A stretch of DNA of 56,989 nucleotides. Origin: Mycobacterium sp. (GTDB lineage: Bacteria; Actinomycetota; Actinomycetes; Mycobacteriales; Mycobacteriaceae). Shown piece after piece: positions 11,237 to 20,305 of the stretch (its first letter is position 1; every line of letters begins with the position of its first letter). The stretch is taken from contig NZ_JAFBAT010000139.1 in the NCBI RefSeq assembly GCF_019247615.1, positions 1 to 56,989 on the forward strand, given 5' to 3'. A program made the translations under genes and the position numbers. The notes under the pieces are model-generated. The model had not been told where the DNA came from, did no database searches, and saw only the letters and a program-made list of their open reading frames with translations.

Positions 11237-12400
11237 ATGCGGGTGGCGATGATGACTCGGGAGTATCCACCGGATGTCTATGGCGGAGCCGGGGTACACG
11301 TCACCGAACTCGTCGCCCAGCTGCGCCGACTGTGCACGGTCGACGTGCATTGCATGGGCGCGCCCCGGCCGGGTGCCTTCGCCCACCAGCCCGACCCACG
11401 GATGCACGGCGCCAACCCGGCGCTGGCCACCTTGTCCACGGACCTCATGATGGTCGACGCGGCATCCGCGGCCACCATCGTGCACTCCCACACCTGGTAC
11501 ACCGGCATGGCTGGGCACCTGGCCGCGTTGCTCTACGACGTTCCCCACGTTTTGACAGCGCATTCGCTTGAGCCGCGGCGGCCCTGGAAGGCCGAACAGC
11601 TCGGCGGCGGCTACCGGGTCTCGACGTGGGTGGAACACACCGCGGTGCTGGCCGCCGACGCGGTCATCGCGGTCAGTTCCGCGATGCGCGAAGACATACT
11701 GCGGGTCTACCCGGCACTGGATCCCAGCCTGGTGCATGTGGTGCGCAACGGAGTCGACACCAATGTCTGGTATCCCGCCGGGCCGGTACAAGGCGGGTCG
11801 GTGCTGGACGAACTCGGGGTGGACCCGAGCCGGCCCACGGTGGCGTTCGTCGGGCGGATCACCCGGCAAAAGGGCGTCGGCCACCTGGTGGCGGCGGCCC
11901 ATCGATTCAGCGCCGACGTGCAGTTGGTGTTGTGCGCGGGTGCTCCGGACACCGCGGAGCTGGCCGAGGAGATTCGGGCTGCCGTCGCCGCACTGGCCGA
12001 GGACCGCACGGGAGTGTTTTGGATCCGGGAGATGCTGCCGGTCGGTGAGTTACGTGAAATACTCTCGGCGGCAACGGTTTTCGTGTGTCCGTCGATGTAC
12101 GAGCCGTTGGGCATCGTAAACCTCGAGGCGATGGCCTGCGCGACCCCGGTGGTGGCCTCCGACGTCGGCGGAATACCGGAGGCGGTCGTCGACGGGGTCA
12201 CCGGGTCGCTGGTGCATTACGACGCCGACGACCCGGTCGCTTTCGAGGCCGGATTGGCCGCAGCGGTCAATGAGCTGGTCGCCGACCCCGGGAAAGCGAA
12301 ACGCCTCGGCGAGGCCGGACGCCGGCGCTGCATTGAAGAATTTTCCTGGGCACGTGTCGCCGAGCAGACGCTGGACATCTATCGAAAAGTGGGCGCGTAG
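11237..12400 (+). CDS. glgM: GT4 glycosyltransferase, glycogen synthase/maltose-1-phosphate synthase (Rv1212c-like)
   Basis: MRVAMMTREYPPDVYGGAGVHVTELV...SMYEPLGIVNLEAMACATPVVASDVGGIPE; start trimmed from the longer ORF. Confidence 0.95.
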   Translation: MRVAMMTREYPPDVYGGAGVHVTELVAQLRRLCTVDVHCMGAPRPGAFAHQPDPRMHGANPALATLSTDLMMVDAASAATIVHSHTWYTGMAGHLAALLYDVPHVLTAHSLEPRRPWKAEQLGGGYRVSTWVEHTAVLAADAVIAVSSAMREDILRVYPALDPSLVHVVRNGVDTNVWYPAGPVQGGSVLDELGVDPSRPTVAFVGRITRQKGVGHLVAAAHRFSADVQLVLCAGAPDTAELAEEIRAAVAALAEDRTGVFWIREMLPVGELREILSAATVFVCPSMYEPLGIVNLEAMACATPVVASDVGGIPEAVVDGVTGSLVHYDADDPVAFEAGLAAAVNELVADPGKAKRLGEAGRRRCIEEFSWARVAEQTLDIYRKVGA

Positions 12401-12404
12401 CCGC

Positions 12405-12572
12405 CTAACTGGTGACGCCCTTGAGTTCGTCACCGAGGGCGGCGGCTTCGTCGGGCGTCAGCTCGACGACCAGTCGACCGCCTCCCTCAAGTGGTACCCG
12501 CATCACGATGCCGCGCCCCTCCTTGGTTGCTTCCAGCGGACCGTCTCCGGTCCGGGGCTTCATCGCCGCCAT
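12405..12572 (-). CDS. DUF3117 small protein (Rv1211-like)
   Basis: MAAMKPRTGDGPLEATKEGRGIVMRVPLEGGGRLVVELTPDEAAALGDELKGV. Confidence 0.9.
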   Translation of the reverse strand: MAAMKPRTGDGPLEATKEGRGIVMRVPLEGGGRLVVELTPDEAAALGDELKGVTS

Positions 12573-12749
12573 CGAGCGCTCCCTCCAGATTCCAGCTGAC
12601 CCGCCTTCGCGGGCTTGGTCGGCGCCGAGCATGCCCCGCCCGTGAAATTCCAGCCGTACCCGACATTGAACTGCCAAATCACGACTCCATTGTTCCCTAT
12701 TCCGCTCGGCAGTTACACAAAGACCCGCCCGTGAGCGCCCAACGGGCCT

Positions 12750-13331
12750 TCAGCGCGACTGGGCGGGCACCCAGCAACCGCGAATGTGGTCATCGACCAT
12801 GCCGGTTGCCTGCATCAACGCATAGGCGGTGGTGGGCCCGACGAAGCGGAACCCACGACGTTTGAGTTCGAGGGACATGGCCTTCGATTCTGCGGTAGCC
12901 GAGGGGATTTCGGATGGCTCGGCGGGGCGGGGGCGCCATGGCGGTGCGAACGACCACAACAGCTTGGACAGGTCCTCGGCAGATCCCAGCTCCGCGGCGG
13001 CGCGCGCGTTGGCGATGGTCGCCTCGATCTTGGCCCGGTTGCGGACGATCCCCTGGTCAGCCATCAACCGCTGCACGTCGGCATCGGTGTAAGCGGCCAC
13101 CGTCTCGATGTCGAAATCGGCGAAGGCGCGGCGGAAATTCTCCCGTTTTCGCAAGATCGTCAGCCACGACAGGCCACTCTGGAAGGCCTCCAGGCTGATC
13201 CGCTCGAACAGCGCCACGCCGTCGAGCAACGGGCGGCCCCATTCCTGGTCGTGGTAGTCACGGTAGAGCTCGACGTCCTGTCCCGGCCTGCCGGCCGCCC
13301 AGCTGCACCGCACCCGCCCGTCATCGCTCAC
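12750..13331 (-). CDS. tagA: DNA-3-methyladenine glycosylase I
   Basis: VRCSWAAG...YRDYHDQEWGRPL...FVGPTTAYALMQATGMVDDHIRGCW; GTG start overlaps the upstream stop. Confidence 0.95.
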   Translation of the reverse strand: MSDDGRVRCSWAAGRPGQDVELYRDYHDQEWGRPLLDGVALFERISLEAFQSGLSWLTILRKRENFRRAFADFDIETVAAYTDADVQRLMADQGIVRNRAKIEATIANARAAAELGSAEDLSKLLWSFAPPWRPRPAEPSEIPSATAESKAMSLELKRRGFRFVGPTTAYALMQATGMVDDHIRGCWVPAQSR

Positions 13332-13702
13332 ACTGTGTCCTGACGATCCTCGCCGTCCTCCGGTTCCACGGGACCACGCTCGCCCGGGACCTCCTTCTGG
13401 GCGACGGGCGGGGAGTGCGCCCCGGAGAGCTGGGCAAGCTGCCCCCGCAGCGCCTCGAGCTCGCGGGCGAGGCGGTCCAGCACCCAGTCCACTTCGCTGG
13501 TCTTGTAGCCCCTGAGCACCTGGGTGAACTTGACGGCGTCGACGTCGGCGCCGGTGACGCCATACGCCGGCAGCACCGTCGCCGTCGTCCCCCGCGGCAA
13601 CGGCGGCAACTGCTCGCCACGGCCGAACAGCAAGCTGGCGGCGCCGAACAGCACGATCGCCACCAGCACCAACACCACCAGGTACAGCAACACCAATGCC
13701 AC
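13328..13702 (-). CDS. DivIVA domain-containing membrane protein (Rv1209-like)
   Basis: N-terminal TM helix, then VTGADVDAVKFTQVLRGYKTSEVDWVLDRLARELEALR. Confidence 0.88.
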   Translation of the reverse strand: MALVLLYLVVLVLVAIVLFGAASLLFGRGEQLPPLPRGTTATVLPAYGVTGADVDAVKFTQVLRGYKTSEVDWVLDRLARELEALRGQLAQLSGAHSPPVAQKEVPGERGPVEPEDGEDRQDTV

Positions 13703-13772
13703 GGGATCGATATTGCCTTATACCACCGACCACTCCGAGTACAGCTTGGCTCGCAACGGCTTAAAAAGGGCC

Positions 13773-14759
13773 TTAAAAGGATTGAAGCCCGTTCATCGGG
13801 GGCCGGTCCACCAGCGACACCGGCGTGGTGTGAGCGGTGTAGGTCTCGGCCTCGGGGCCGTCGGGGCCTTCGGCGAGGAACTGGGTCAGCCCCGCCCCGG
13901 AATCGGGAATGCCGCACCGCGAGAACAGCGTCGCAATGACCTGGCGGCTCATCGCGCCCAGCTCGGGCAGCGGCCGGTTGCGGTGGGCGCGCACGCCGAG
14001 GTTGACCTGAGCGATCGCTTCCAGCCCCAGCCGGTCGAAGGTGTCCACCAGCAGCCCGATCTCCACGCCATAGCCCGGGGCGAACGGCAGCGACGTGAGC
14101 AGCTCCCGGCTGGCCGCGTACTCGCCGCCGAGCGGCTGCAGCACGCAGCCCAACTCGGGCCGCAGCGCCGCCAGCAATGGCCGGGCGACCAGCTCGGTGA
14201 CCCGGCCGCCGCCCGTCGCGCCCGGCCCGAGCGGCCGTCGGTAGAAGCTCTTCACCAGGTGCACGCCGTCGCAGGTCAGCAGCGGGGCGAGCAGCCACGG
14301 CACGAACATCGGGTTGGGGTCGATCAGGTCGGAGTCGACGAACACCACGATGTCGCCGCTGGTGGCCGCGAGCGAACGCCACAGCGCCTCGCCCTTGCCG
14401 GGCCGCACGGGCACCGCGGGCAATGCCTGTTCGCGGCTGACGACGCGGGCGCCGGCGGCGATGGCGCGGATCTCGGTGTCGTCGGTCGAACCGGAGTCCA
14501 GCACGATCAGCTCGTCGACCAGGCCCTCGTGCTCGCGAACCAGCGGCGAGATGCTGTCGATCACCGATTCGATGGTTTCTTCCTCGTTGAGCGCCGGCAG
14601 CACCACCGACACGGTGCGCCCGGCCTTGGCCTCCCGCAGTTGACCCAGGGTCCAGGTGGGACGGCTGCAGCCGCGGTTGGGCAGCCAGATGTCTCCGGGG
14701 CGCGTGGCCAGGGCTTCCTCGCGGGTGAGCGCGCCCGCTATCAGCTCGGATGCGGTCAC
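13773..14759 (-). CDS. gpgS: Glucosyl-3-phosphoglycerate synthase
   Basis: KAGRTVSVVLPALNEEETIESVIDSISPLV...GGEYAASRELLTSLPFAPGYGVEIGLL; GTGA overlap with folP2. Confidence 0.96.
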   Translation of the reverse strand: MTASELIAGALTREEALATRPGDIWLPNRGCSRPTWTLGQLREAKAGRTVSVVLPALNEEETIESVIDSISPLVREHEGLVDELIVLDSGSTDDTEIRAIAAGARVVSREQALPAVPVRPGKGEALWRSLAATSGDIVVFVDSDLIDPNPMFVPWLLAPLLTCDGVHLVKSFYRRPLGPGATGGGRVTELVARPLLAALRPELGCVLQPLGGEYAASRELLTSLPFAPGYGVEIGLLVDTFDRLGLEAIAQVNLGVRAHRNRPLPELGAMSRQVIATLFSRCGIPDSGAGLTQFLAEGPDGPEAETYTAHTTPVSLVDRPPMNGLQSF

Positions 14760-15631
14760 GCCAGCCCCCTGACCGTGCGCGCCGGGGCGCGTTGCCCCTG
14801 GATCGACGACACCATCTCCAGCACGCGACGCGTGGCCGCCACCTCGTGCACGCGGAACATTCGCGCCCCCGCGGCGGCGGCGAGCGCCGTCGCCGCCAGG
14901 GTCCCCTCCAGCCGTTCGGTCAGTTCCACACCCAAAGTCTCCCCGACGAAGTCCTTGTTGCTCAAAGCCAGGAGCACCGGCCATCCGGTGTTAACAAGAT
15001 CGCCGACGTGGCGCAACAGGAGCAGCGCGTGGAAGGTGTTTTTGCCGAAATCGTGGGCCGGGTCGATCAGCACCCGCTCACGGTCCACCCCGCCTGCGAC
15101 CGCACGCTCGGCGGCTGCCGTGAGCTGCCCGACCACGTCGTCCACCACACCGCGGGTAGTGGTGCCGTAACTGACCCGGAACGGACGTGTGCGCGGCGCC
15201 GCGCCCCCGGTGTGCGAGCACACCAGGCCCGCGCCGAACTCGGCAGCCACCTCGGGCATGGCCGCGTCGATCCCGCCCCAGGTGTCGTTGATCAAGTCGG
15301 CGCCGGCAGCGCAGGCCACCCTGGCCACCTCCGAACGCCAGGTGTCGACGCTGATCAGCTGGTCCGGGTAGGCGCCGCGGAGCCATTCGATGAACGGCAC
15401 CAAACGCGCGATCTCGGTGTCCGCGTCGACGCTTTCGCCGGGGCCCGCCTTGACCCCTCCAACGTCGATGACGTCGGCGCCGTCGGCGACGGCCCGGTGC
15501 GCGGCCGCTCTGGCAGCCTCATCGCCGAAGGTCGCCCCCCGGTCATAGAACGAATCCGGGGTGCGGTTGACGATCGCCATGATCAGCGGGCGGTCCTCAG
15601 CGACCGGCCTACCGCAGAACGTCGATTGCAC
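14756..15631 (-). CDS. folP2: Dihydropteroate synthase-like FolP2
   Basis: LIMAIVNRTPDSFYDRGATF...DVIDVGGVKAGPGE...ISVDTWRSEVA. Confidence 0.95.
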   Translation of the reverse strand: MQSTFCGRPVAEDRPLIMAIVNRTPDSFYDRGATFGDEAARAAAHRAVADGADVIDVGGVKAGPGESVDADTEIARLVPFIEWLRGAYPDQLISVDTWRSEVARVACAAGADLINDTWGGIDAAMPEVAAEFGAGLVCSHTGGAAPRTRPFRVSYGTTTRGVVDDVVGQLTAAAERAVAGGVDRERVLIDPAHDFGKNTFHALLLLRHVGDLVNTGWPVLLALSNKDFVGETLGVELTERLEGTLAATALAAAAGARMFRVHEVAATRRVLEMVSSIQGQRAPARTVRGLA

Positions 15632-15680
15632 GCCACCATCGTGCCTGGCGCGACTCGCGTGCGTGCGGCCAGCCGGACAC

Positions 15681-17465
15681 TCAGCCCTTCGGGCGCTTGC
15701 CCGCGGCGATTTCCTCGGGATATTCGTCGTAGTACGGCACGTAGCCCTCGTCGCGGCCGGCCAGCACGTACAGCGGATCCTGCACGTCGGAGCCGTAGGC
15801 CTGCTGGCGCAACTCCACCTTGCGGCTCTTGAACGTCGTGGTGTGTTCCAGCGACTCCACCACGCGCACGAACAACGGCAGCGCGTAGGGGGGAAGTTGG
15901 CCGTAAACCGCGCGGGCCAGGGACTGGCCGTCGAACTCGAAGCCCTCACGCAGCTTGACCGCGGCCATCCCGGCGCGACCGCCGGTGTGCGGGATCTCGA
16001 CGCCGAAGACCGTGCATTCCTCGACGGACTCGTCGGACGCCAGCGCCGCTTCGACCTGCGTGGTAGCGACGTTTTCGCCCTTCCACCGGAAGGTGTCGCC
16101 GAGCCGGTCGACGAAGGCCGCGTGCCCGATGCCCTGCGGACTCATCACGTCGCCCGAATTGAACCAGCAGTCGCCCTCACGAAAAGCGTTGCGTACCAAC
16201 TTCTTTTCGCTCGACTCCTGATCCGTGTAGCCGTCGAACGGCTGCAGCCGGTTCACCTTGCTGAGCAACAGACCGGGCTCCCCGGGCGGCACCCTGCGCA
16301 CCCGCCCGTTTTGGTCGCGCAGCGGGGCGCCGGTGTCCGGGTCGTACTCGACATAGGCCAAGGGCATCGGAAAGACGCCGGTGCTCCGTGGGACGTTGAA
16401 GACGTTGATGAACGCCGTGTTGCCCTCGCTGGACGCGTAGAACTCGCAGACCCGCGCAATCCCGAAGCGCTGCGTGAACTCGTCCCAGATCTCCGGGCGC
16501 AGACCGTTGCCGGCGATCACCCGCACTTTGTGCGCCCGGTCGGTCGGCTTGGCAGGCTGGTTGAGCAGGTAGCGGCAGATCTCGCCGATGTAGATGAACG
16601 CGGTGGCCTCGTTGGCGATCACCTCGTCCCAGAACTTCGACGCCGAAAACGACTTGCCCAGCGCCAGCGTCGCGCCCGATGTGATCACCGATGACATGGC
16701 CACCGTCAGCGCGTTGTTGTGGTACAGCGGCAGGCAGCTGTACAGCGTGTCGGAGCTCTTCAACCGCAGCCCGATGCCGCCGAACGCGGCCAGCGCCTTC
16801 AGCCACCGCAGGTGCGTCATCACGCTGGCCTTGGGGAATCCGGTCGTGCCCGAGGTGAAGATGTAAAACGCGGTGTCCTTGGCCTGCACCGCCGATGCCG
16901 AAGCCGGATTGGCGGCCGAGGCGCTCGCCGCGAACCGCTCCAGGTCCTCGACGGTCAGCGTCTCGGCGCTACCCGGGCCACCGCACTCCGCCACGGTGCT
17001 GACCAGGTCGGTCTCGGCGATCAACACCTTGGCGTCCAGCAGGCCCAGGCTGTGCGCCAACACCTCGCCGCGCTGGTGGTAGTTGAGCATGCCGGCAACG
17101 GCGCCACACTTGACCGCGGCGAGCATCGCCAGCACCGCGTTGGGCGAGTTGCGCAGCATGATCGCGACGACGTCGCCGCGGCCGACACCGCGCGCGGCCA
17201 GCACCGCGGCATAGCGGTTGGCCGCCGCATTGGCGTCGCGATAGGTCACTTGTTCCTCGCCGAACCTCAGGAAGATCCGGTCGCCGTAGCGAGCGGCCCG
17301 CTCCTGGAAAACCGTGCCGATCGACTTCTTGGAGCCGGGTCGCGCCAGCAGCCCGGTCAACGCCCCGCGCACGATCACCGGCATGTCGGCCAGCAGACCG
17401 GGAGCCCCGGCGGCAATGTCGGCGAGTCTGACCGCCGTTCGGGTTCCTCGGTCGTGAGCGCGCAC
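15681..17465 (-). CDS. fadD6: Long-chain fatty-acid-CoA ligase FadD6
   Basis: YIFTSGTTGFPKASVMTH AMP-binding motif; whole protein resembles recalled FadD6 (FATP/VLCS type). Confidence 0.94.
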   Translation of the reverse strand: MRAHDRGTRTAVRLADIAAGAPGLLADMPVIVRGALTGLLARPGSKKSIGTVFQERAARYGDRIFLRFGEEQVTYRDANAAANRYAAVLAARGVGRGDVVAIMLRNSPNAVLAMLAAVKCGAVAGMLNYHQRGEVLAHSLGLLDAKVLIAETDLVSTVAECGGPGSAETLTVEDLERFAASASAANPASASAVQAKDTAFYIFTSGTTGFPKASVMTHLRWLKALAAFGGIGLRLKSSDTLYSCLPLYHNNALTVAMSSVITSGATLALGKSFSASKFWDEVIANEATAFIYIGEICRYLLNQPAKPTDRAHKVRVIAGNGLRPEIWDEFTQRFGIARVCEFYASSEGNTAFINVFNVPRSTGVFPMPLAYVEYDPDTGAPLRDQNGRVRRVPPGEPGLLLSKVNRLQPFDGYTDQESSEKKLVRNAFREGDCWFNSGDVMSPQGIGHAAFVDRLGDTFRWKGENVATTQVEAALASDESVEECTVFGVEIPHTGGRAGMAAVKLREGFEFDGQSLARAVYGQLPPYALPLFVRVVESLEHTTTFKSRKVELRQQAYGSDVQDPLYVLAGRDEGYVPYYDEYPEEIAAGKRPKG

Positions 17466-17466
17466 G

Positions 17467-18042
17467 TCAATCCTCGATTTCGTTCGGTGAGCAGGCCTCC
17501 AGTGCGGCACCCACCTTATCGACCAGCACCAACCGGTCCATCGCCGCTTGCGCGATGTAGCCGCTGTCGAGCAACCCGCACAACCAGACCCACAGGCCCT
17601 CGTAGTGGCCGAAAGGGTCCAGCAGCACGATGGGTTTGCCGTGCAAGCCGAGATACCCGGTGGTCCACGCGTCGAGCAGTTCGTCCAGGGTGCCGACCCC
17701 GCCCGGCAGCACCAGGAACGCGTCGGCGCGATCTTCCATGATCTGTTTGCGCTCGCGCATGGTCTCGCTGACGATCAGCTCGTCGGCGTCCCGGTCGGCG
17801 ACCTCGCGTCGCATCAAGTTCTGCGGGATGACGCCGACGGTGCGGCCACCCCGGGCGCGCACCGCGCTGGCCACCGCACCCATCGCAGACACCCGGCCGC
17901 CGCCCCAAACCAGGGTCCAGCCGCGCTCGGCGATCGCCTCGCCGAGTTCGCAAGCGAGCGCGAGCAATTCGGGGTGCTCGGGGCCGGAAGCGCAGTACAC
18001 ACACACCGCCCAGTCGCGGGACTCATCGCGTTCCGGGCGCAT
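17467..18042 (-). CDS. LOG family cytokinin-activating phosphoribohydrolase (Rv1205-like)
   Basis: VYCASG...WTLVWGGGRVSAMGAVASAV...LPGGVGTLDELLDAWT (PGGxGTxxE motif). Confidence 0.95.
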   Translation of the reverse strand: MRPERDESRDWAVCVYCASGPEHPELLALACELGEAIAERGWTLVWGGGRVSAMGAVASAVRARGGRTVGVIPQNLMRREVADRDADELIVSETMRERKQIMEDRADAFLVLPGGVGTLDELLDAWTTGYLGLHGKPIVLLDPFGHYEGLWVWLCGLLDSGYIAQAAMDRLVLVDKVGAALEACSPNEIED

Positions 18043-18102
18043 ACCTCGAAAGGTAGACCACGCCCGGTGCGGCGCGCACACCGCGCGCAATAAAATCCGG
18101 CA

Positions 18103-20232
18103 GTGCCCGTTCGATGGAACGTCCCCCAACACGCGGCGGCGTCGGAGCGGCTGGGCGCCGCGCTGGAGGCCTCGTCGACGGGCGGTGCGGTCGTGCTCGG
18201 GCCCGACGGGGTCGGCAAGTCCACGTTGGCCCGATTGGCCGCCGAAGACTTCGCCGAGCGGCACCCGAGCACGCAGATCCGTTGGGTCACCGGCACCCCG
18301 ACCGAGCGCGTTGTGCCCTTCGGTGCCTTCGGCCATCTGATCGACATCGCCGACGTGGGCAAGCCCGCGGCGCTGTTGCGGGCGGCCCGGGCATCTCTGA
18401 GCCGACGGCAGGAGGATCTGCTGCTCGTGGTCGACGACGCCCACGACCTCGACGTGCTGTCGGCCACGCTGGTGTACCAGTTGGCGCTGGCCGGCGCCGC
18501 CCGGATGATCGTCACCGCTTGCGCAGACCCCGCGCCCGACGCCATTGCGGCGCTGTGGACCGACGGCCTGCTGGACCGCCTCGACATCGAGTCGCCCGGC
18601 GGCGCGACCAGCGCGAAAGAGGTCGACGCGTTCCTCGCCGAGCTGCCTGGCGCGGCACGCGCCGTGCTGGACTATCTGGCCGTCGCGGAGCCGCTCTCGC
18701 TCGCCGACCTCACCTCCCTGGCCGGCGACGGCGCGGTGCGTGAGGCGCAGGACTGGGGCGCGGCGGAAACCCGGGTGTGCGGCGGGCGCTCCTACGACCC
18801 CATGGTGTACACCGCGCACCCGCTGTTCGCCGACCGGGCGCGCGCGGCGCTCGGCGCCGACGGTGCGCGACGACGACGCGCCGAGGTCGTCGAGCTGCTG
18901 TCACAGCATGCGTCGGACCATCTCACCGACCGGCTGCGGCTGGCGTCGCTGGCGGTGGACAGCGACGCCCCGCAGAGGGTCGCCGAGGTCGTCGGCGCGG
19001 CGCAGCAGGCGTTGCGGCTCGGCGATCTCGAGCTGGGTGAACGGCTGGCCCGCTCGGCGCTGGAGCGCTCCGGCGGCTTGGCGGCGCGCCTGGCGCTGGC
19101 GCACGCACTGGCGTGGCAGGGCCGTGGTCGTGACGCCGACGCGGTGCTGGCCGCCGTCGACCCTGCCGCGCTGACCGAGCAGGCGCTCATGGACTGGACG
19201 CTGCTGCGGGCGGCCAACCAGTTCTGGATGCTCAGCGAGCCCGAGCGGGCCACCACGTTCCTGCGGACCATCCGCAACCGGGTCACCGACGCGGGCCCAC
19301 GCACCACCCTCGACGCGCTCAGCGCCACCTTTGCGATGAACGCCGGCAACATCGGGCACGCCGTCAAGGTCGCGGGCGAAGTGCTCGCGTCGCCGTCCGC
19401 GGACGATCAGGCGGTGGCGTGGGCGGCCAGCGCGGCCGCGCTGTGCGCGGCGAGGCAGGGCCGGTTCGACGACGTCGAAGCGCTTGCGGAGCGCGCCCTG
19501 GCGGCCGAGCATCCCGGCCTGCTGCGCTTCACGATCGGCATGGGCCAGACCACCGCGCTGGTGATGTCCGGTCGTCTCGACGAGGCGCGCCGACTCGCCC
19601 AGCAGTTCACCGACTTCGCCGAACTGCAGCAGCCCGGCCGTGCGATCGGCGAGGTGTTGCTGGCACACGTGCTGGTCGTCGAGGGCGAATTCGACAGGGC
19701 CGCAGCCCTATTAGAGCCGGCGGCCGCCACCCTGCAACGCACGGGCTATTCCTGGGGACCGTTGTCGCTGATCCTGCTGGCTACTGCGCTCGCCCAGCGG
19801 GGAGACACTGCGGCGGCGGCAAAGGCATTGAGCAGGGCCGAATCTCGGCACGGAACCAAGTCGGCGATGTTCGCCCCCGAACTGGGTGTGGCGCGGGCGT
19901 GGCGACTGGCGGCCATGCGCGACTCACACGGCGCGGTGGCGGCTGCGCGCGATGCCGCGCGGATGGCCGAGCGCGGCGGCCAGTCGGCCGTGGCGCTGCG
20001 CGCCTGGCAGGATGCGGTGCGGCTCGGGGACACCCGCGCGGTGGACCCGTTGACGCGGTTGTGCGGCCAGATCGACTGCGCGATGGGAGCGCTGGCCCTC
20101 GCCCATGCGCGCGCATTGGCGGCCGGCGATGAAGATGCGCTCGTGGCGGTGTCGAATGACCTTGCGGCGGTGGGGATGCGCGCCGCGGCCGCCGATGCCG
20201 CCGCACAGGCGCAGCGGCGCCGGGCGTCGTAG
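18103..20232 (+). CDS. AAA/STAND-type ATPase with C-terminal helical repeats (Rv1204c-like)
   Basis: Walker A VLGPDGVGKSTLARLA, Walker B LLLVVDDAHDLD, Ala-rich TPR-like C-terminus. Confidence 0.88.
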   Translation: MPVRWNVPQHAAASERLGAALEASSTGGAVVLGPDGVGKSTLARLAAEDFAERHPSTQIRWVTGTPTERVVPFGAFGHLIDIADVGKPAALLRAARASLSRRQEDLLLVVDDAHDLDVLSATLVYQLALAGAARMIVTACADPAPDAIAALWTDGLLDRLDIESPGGATSAKEVDAFLAELPGAARAVLDYLAVAEPLSLADLTSLAGDGAVREAQDWGAAETRVCGGRSYDPMVYTAHPLFADRARAALGADGARRRRAEVVELLSQHASDHLTDRLRLASLAVDSDAPQRVAEVVGAAQQALRLGDLELGERLARSALERSGGLAARLALAHALAWQGRGRDADAVLAAVDPAALTEQALMDWTLLRAANQFWMLSEPERATTFLRTIRNRVTDAGPRTTLDALSATFAMNAGNIGHAVKVAGEVLASPSADDQAVAWAASAAALCAARQGRFDDVEALAERALAAEHPGLLRFTIGMGQTTALVMSGRLDEARRLAQQFTDFAELQQPGRAIGEVLLAHVLVVEGEFDRAAALLEPAAATLQRTGYSWGPLSLILLATALAQRGDTAAAAKALSRAESRHGTKSAMFAPELGVARAWRLAAMRDSHGAVAAARDAARMAERGGQSAVALRAWQDAVRLGDTRAVDPLTRLCGQIDCAMGALALAHARALAAGDEDALVAVSNDLAAVGMRAAAADAAAQAQRRRAS

Positions 20233-20305
20233 GCTCGCCGCATTGTGTGCCAACCGTGACGGATCCGTGTTAACGCGGTGACCCGCAGGCGTCACCATTT
20301 GCACA

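Noticed and set aside
13732-13772. GGCTTAAAAAGGGCCTTAAAAGG repeat upstream of Rv1209-like gene as a terminator
   Set aside because: No stable GC stem plus T-run in either orientation; left as plain intergenic sequence.
13524-15170. 548-aa plus-strand ORF
   Set aside because: Antisense to gpgS/folP2; Arg/Pro/His-rich composition typical of spurious high-GC ORFs.
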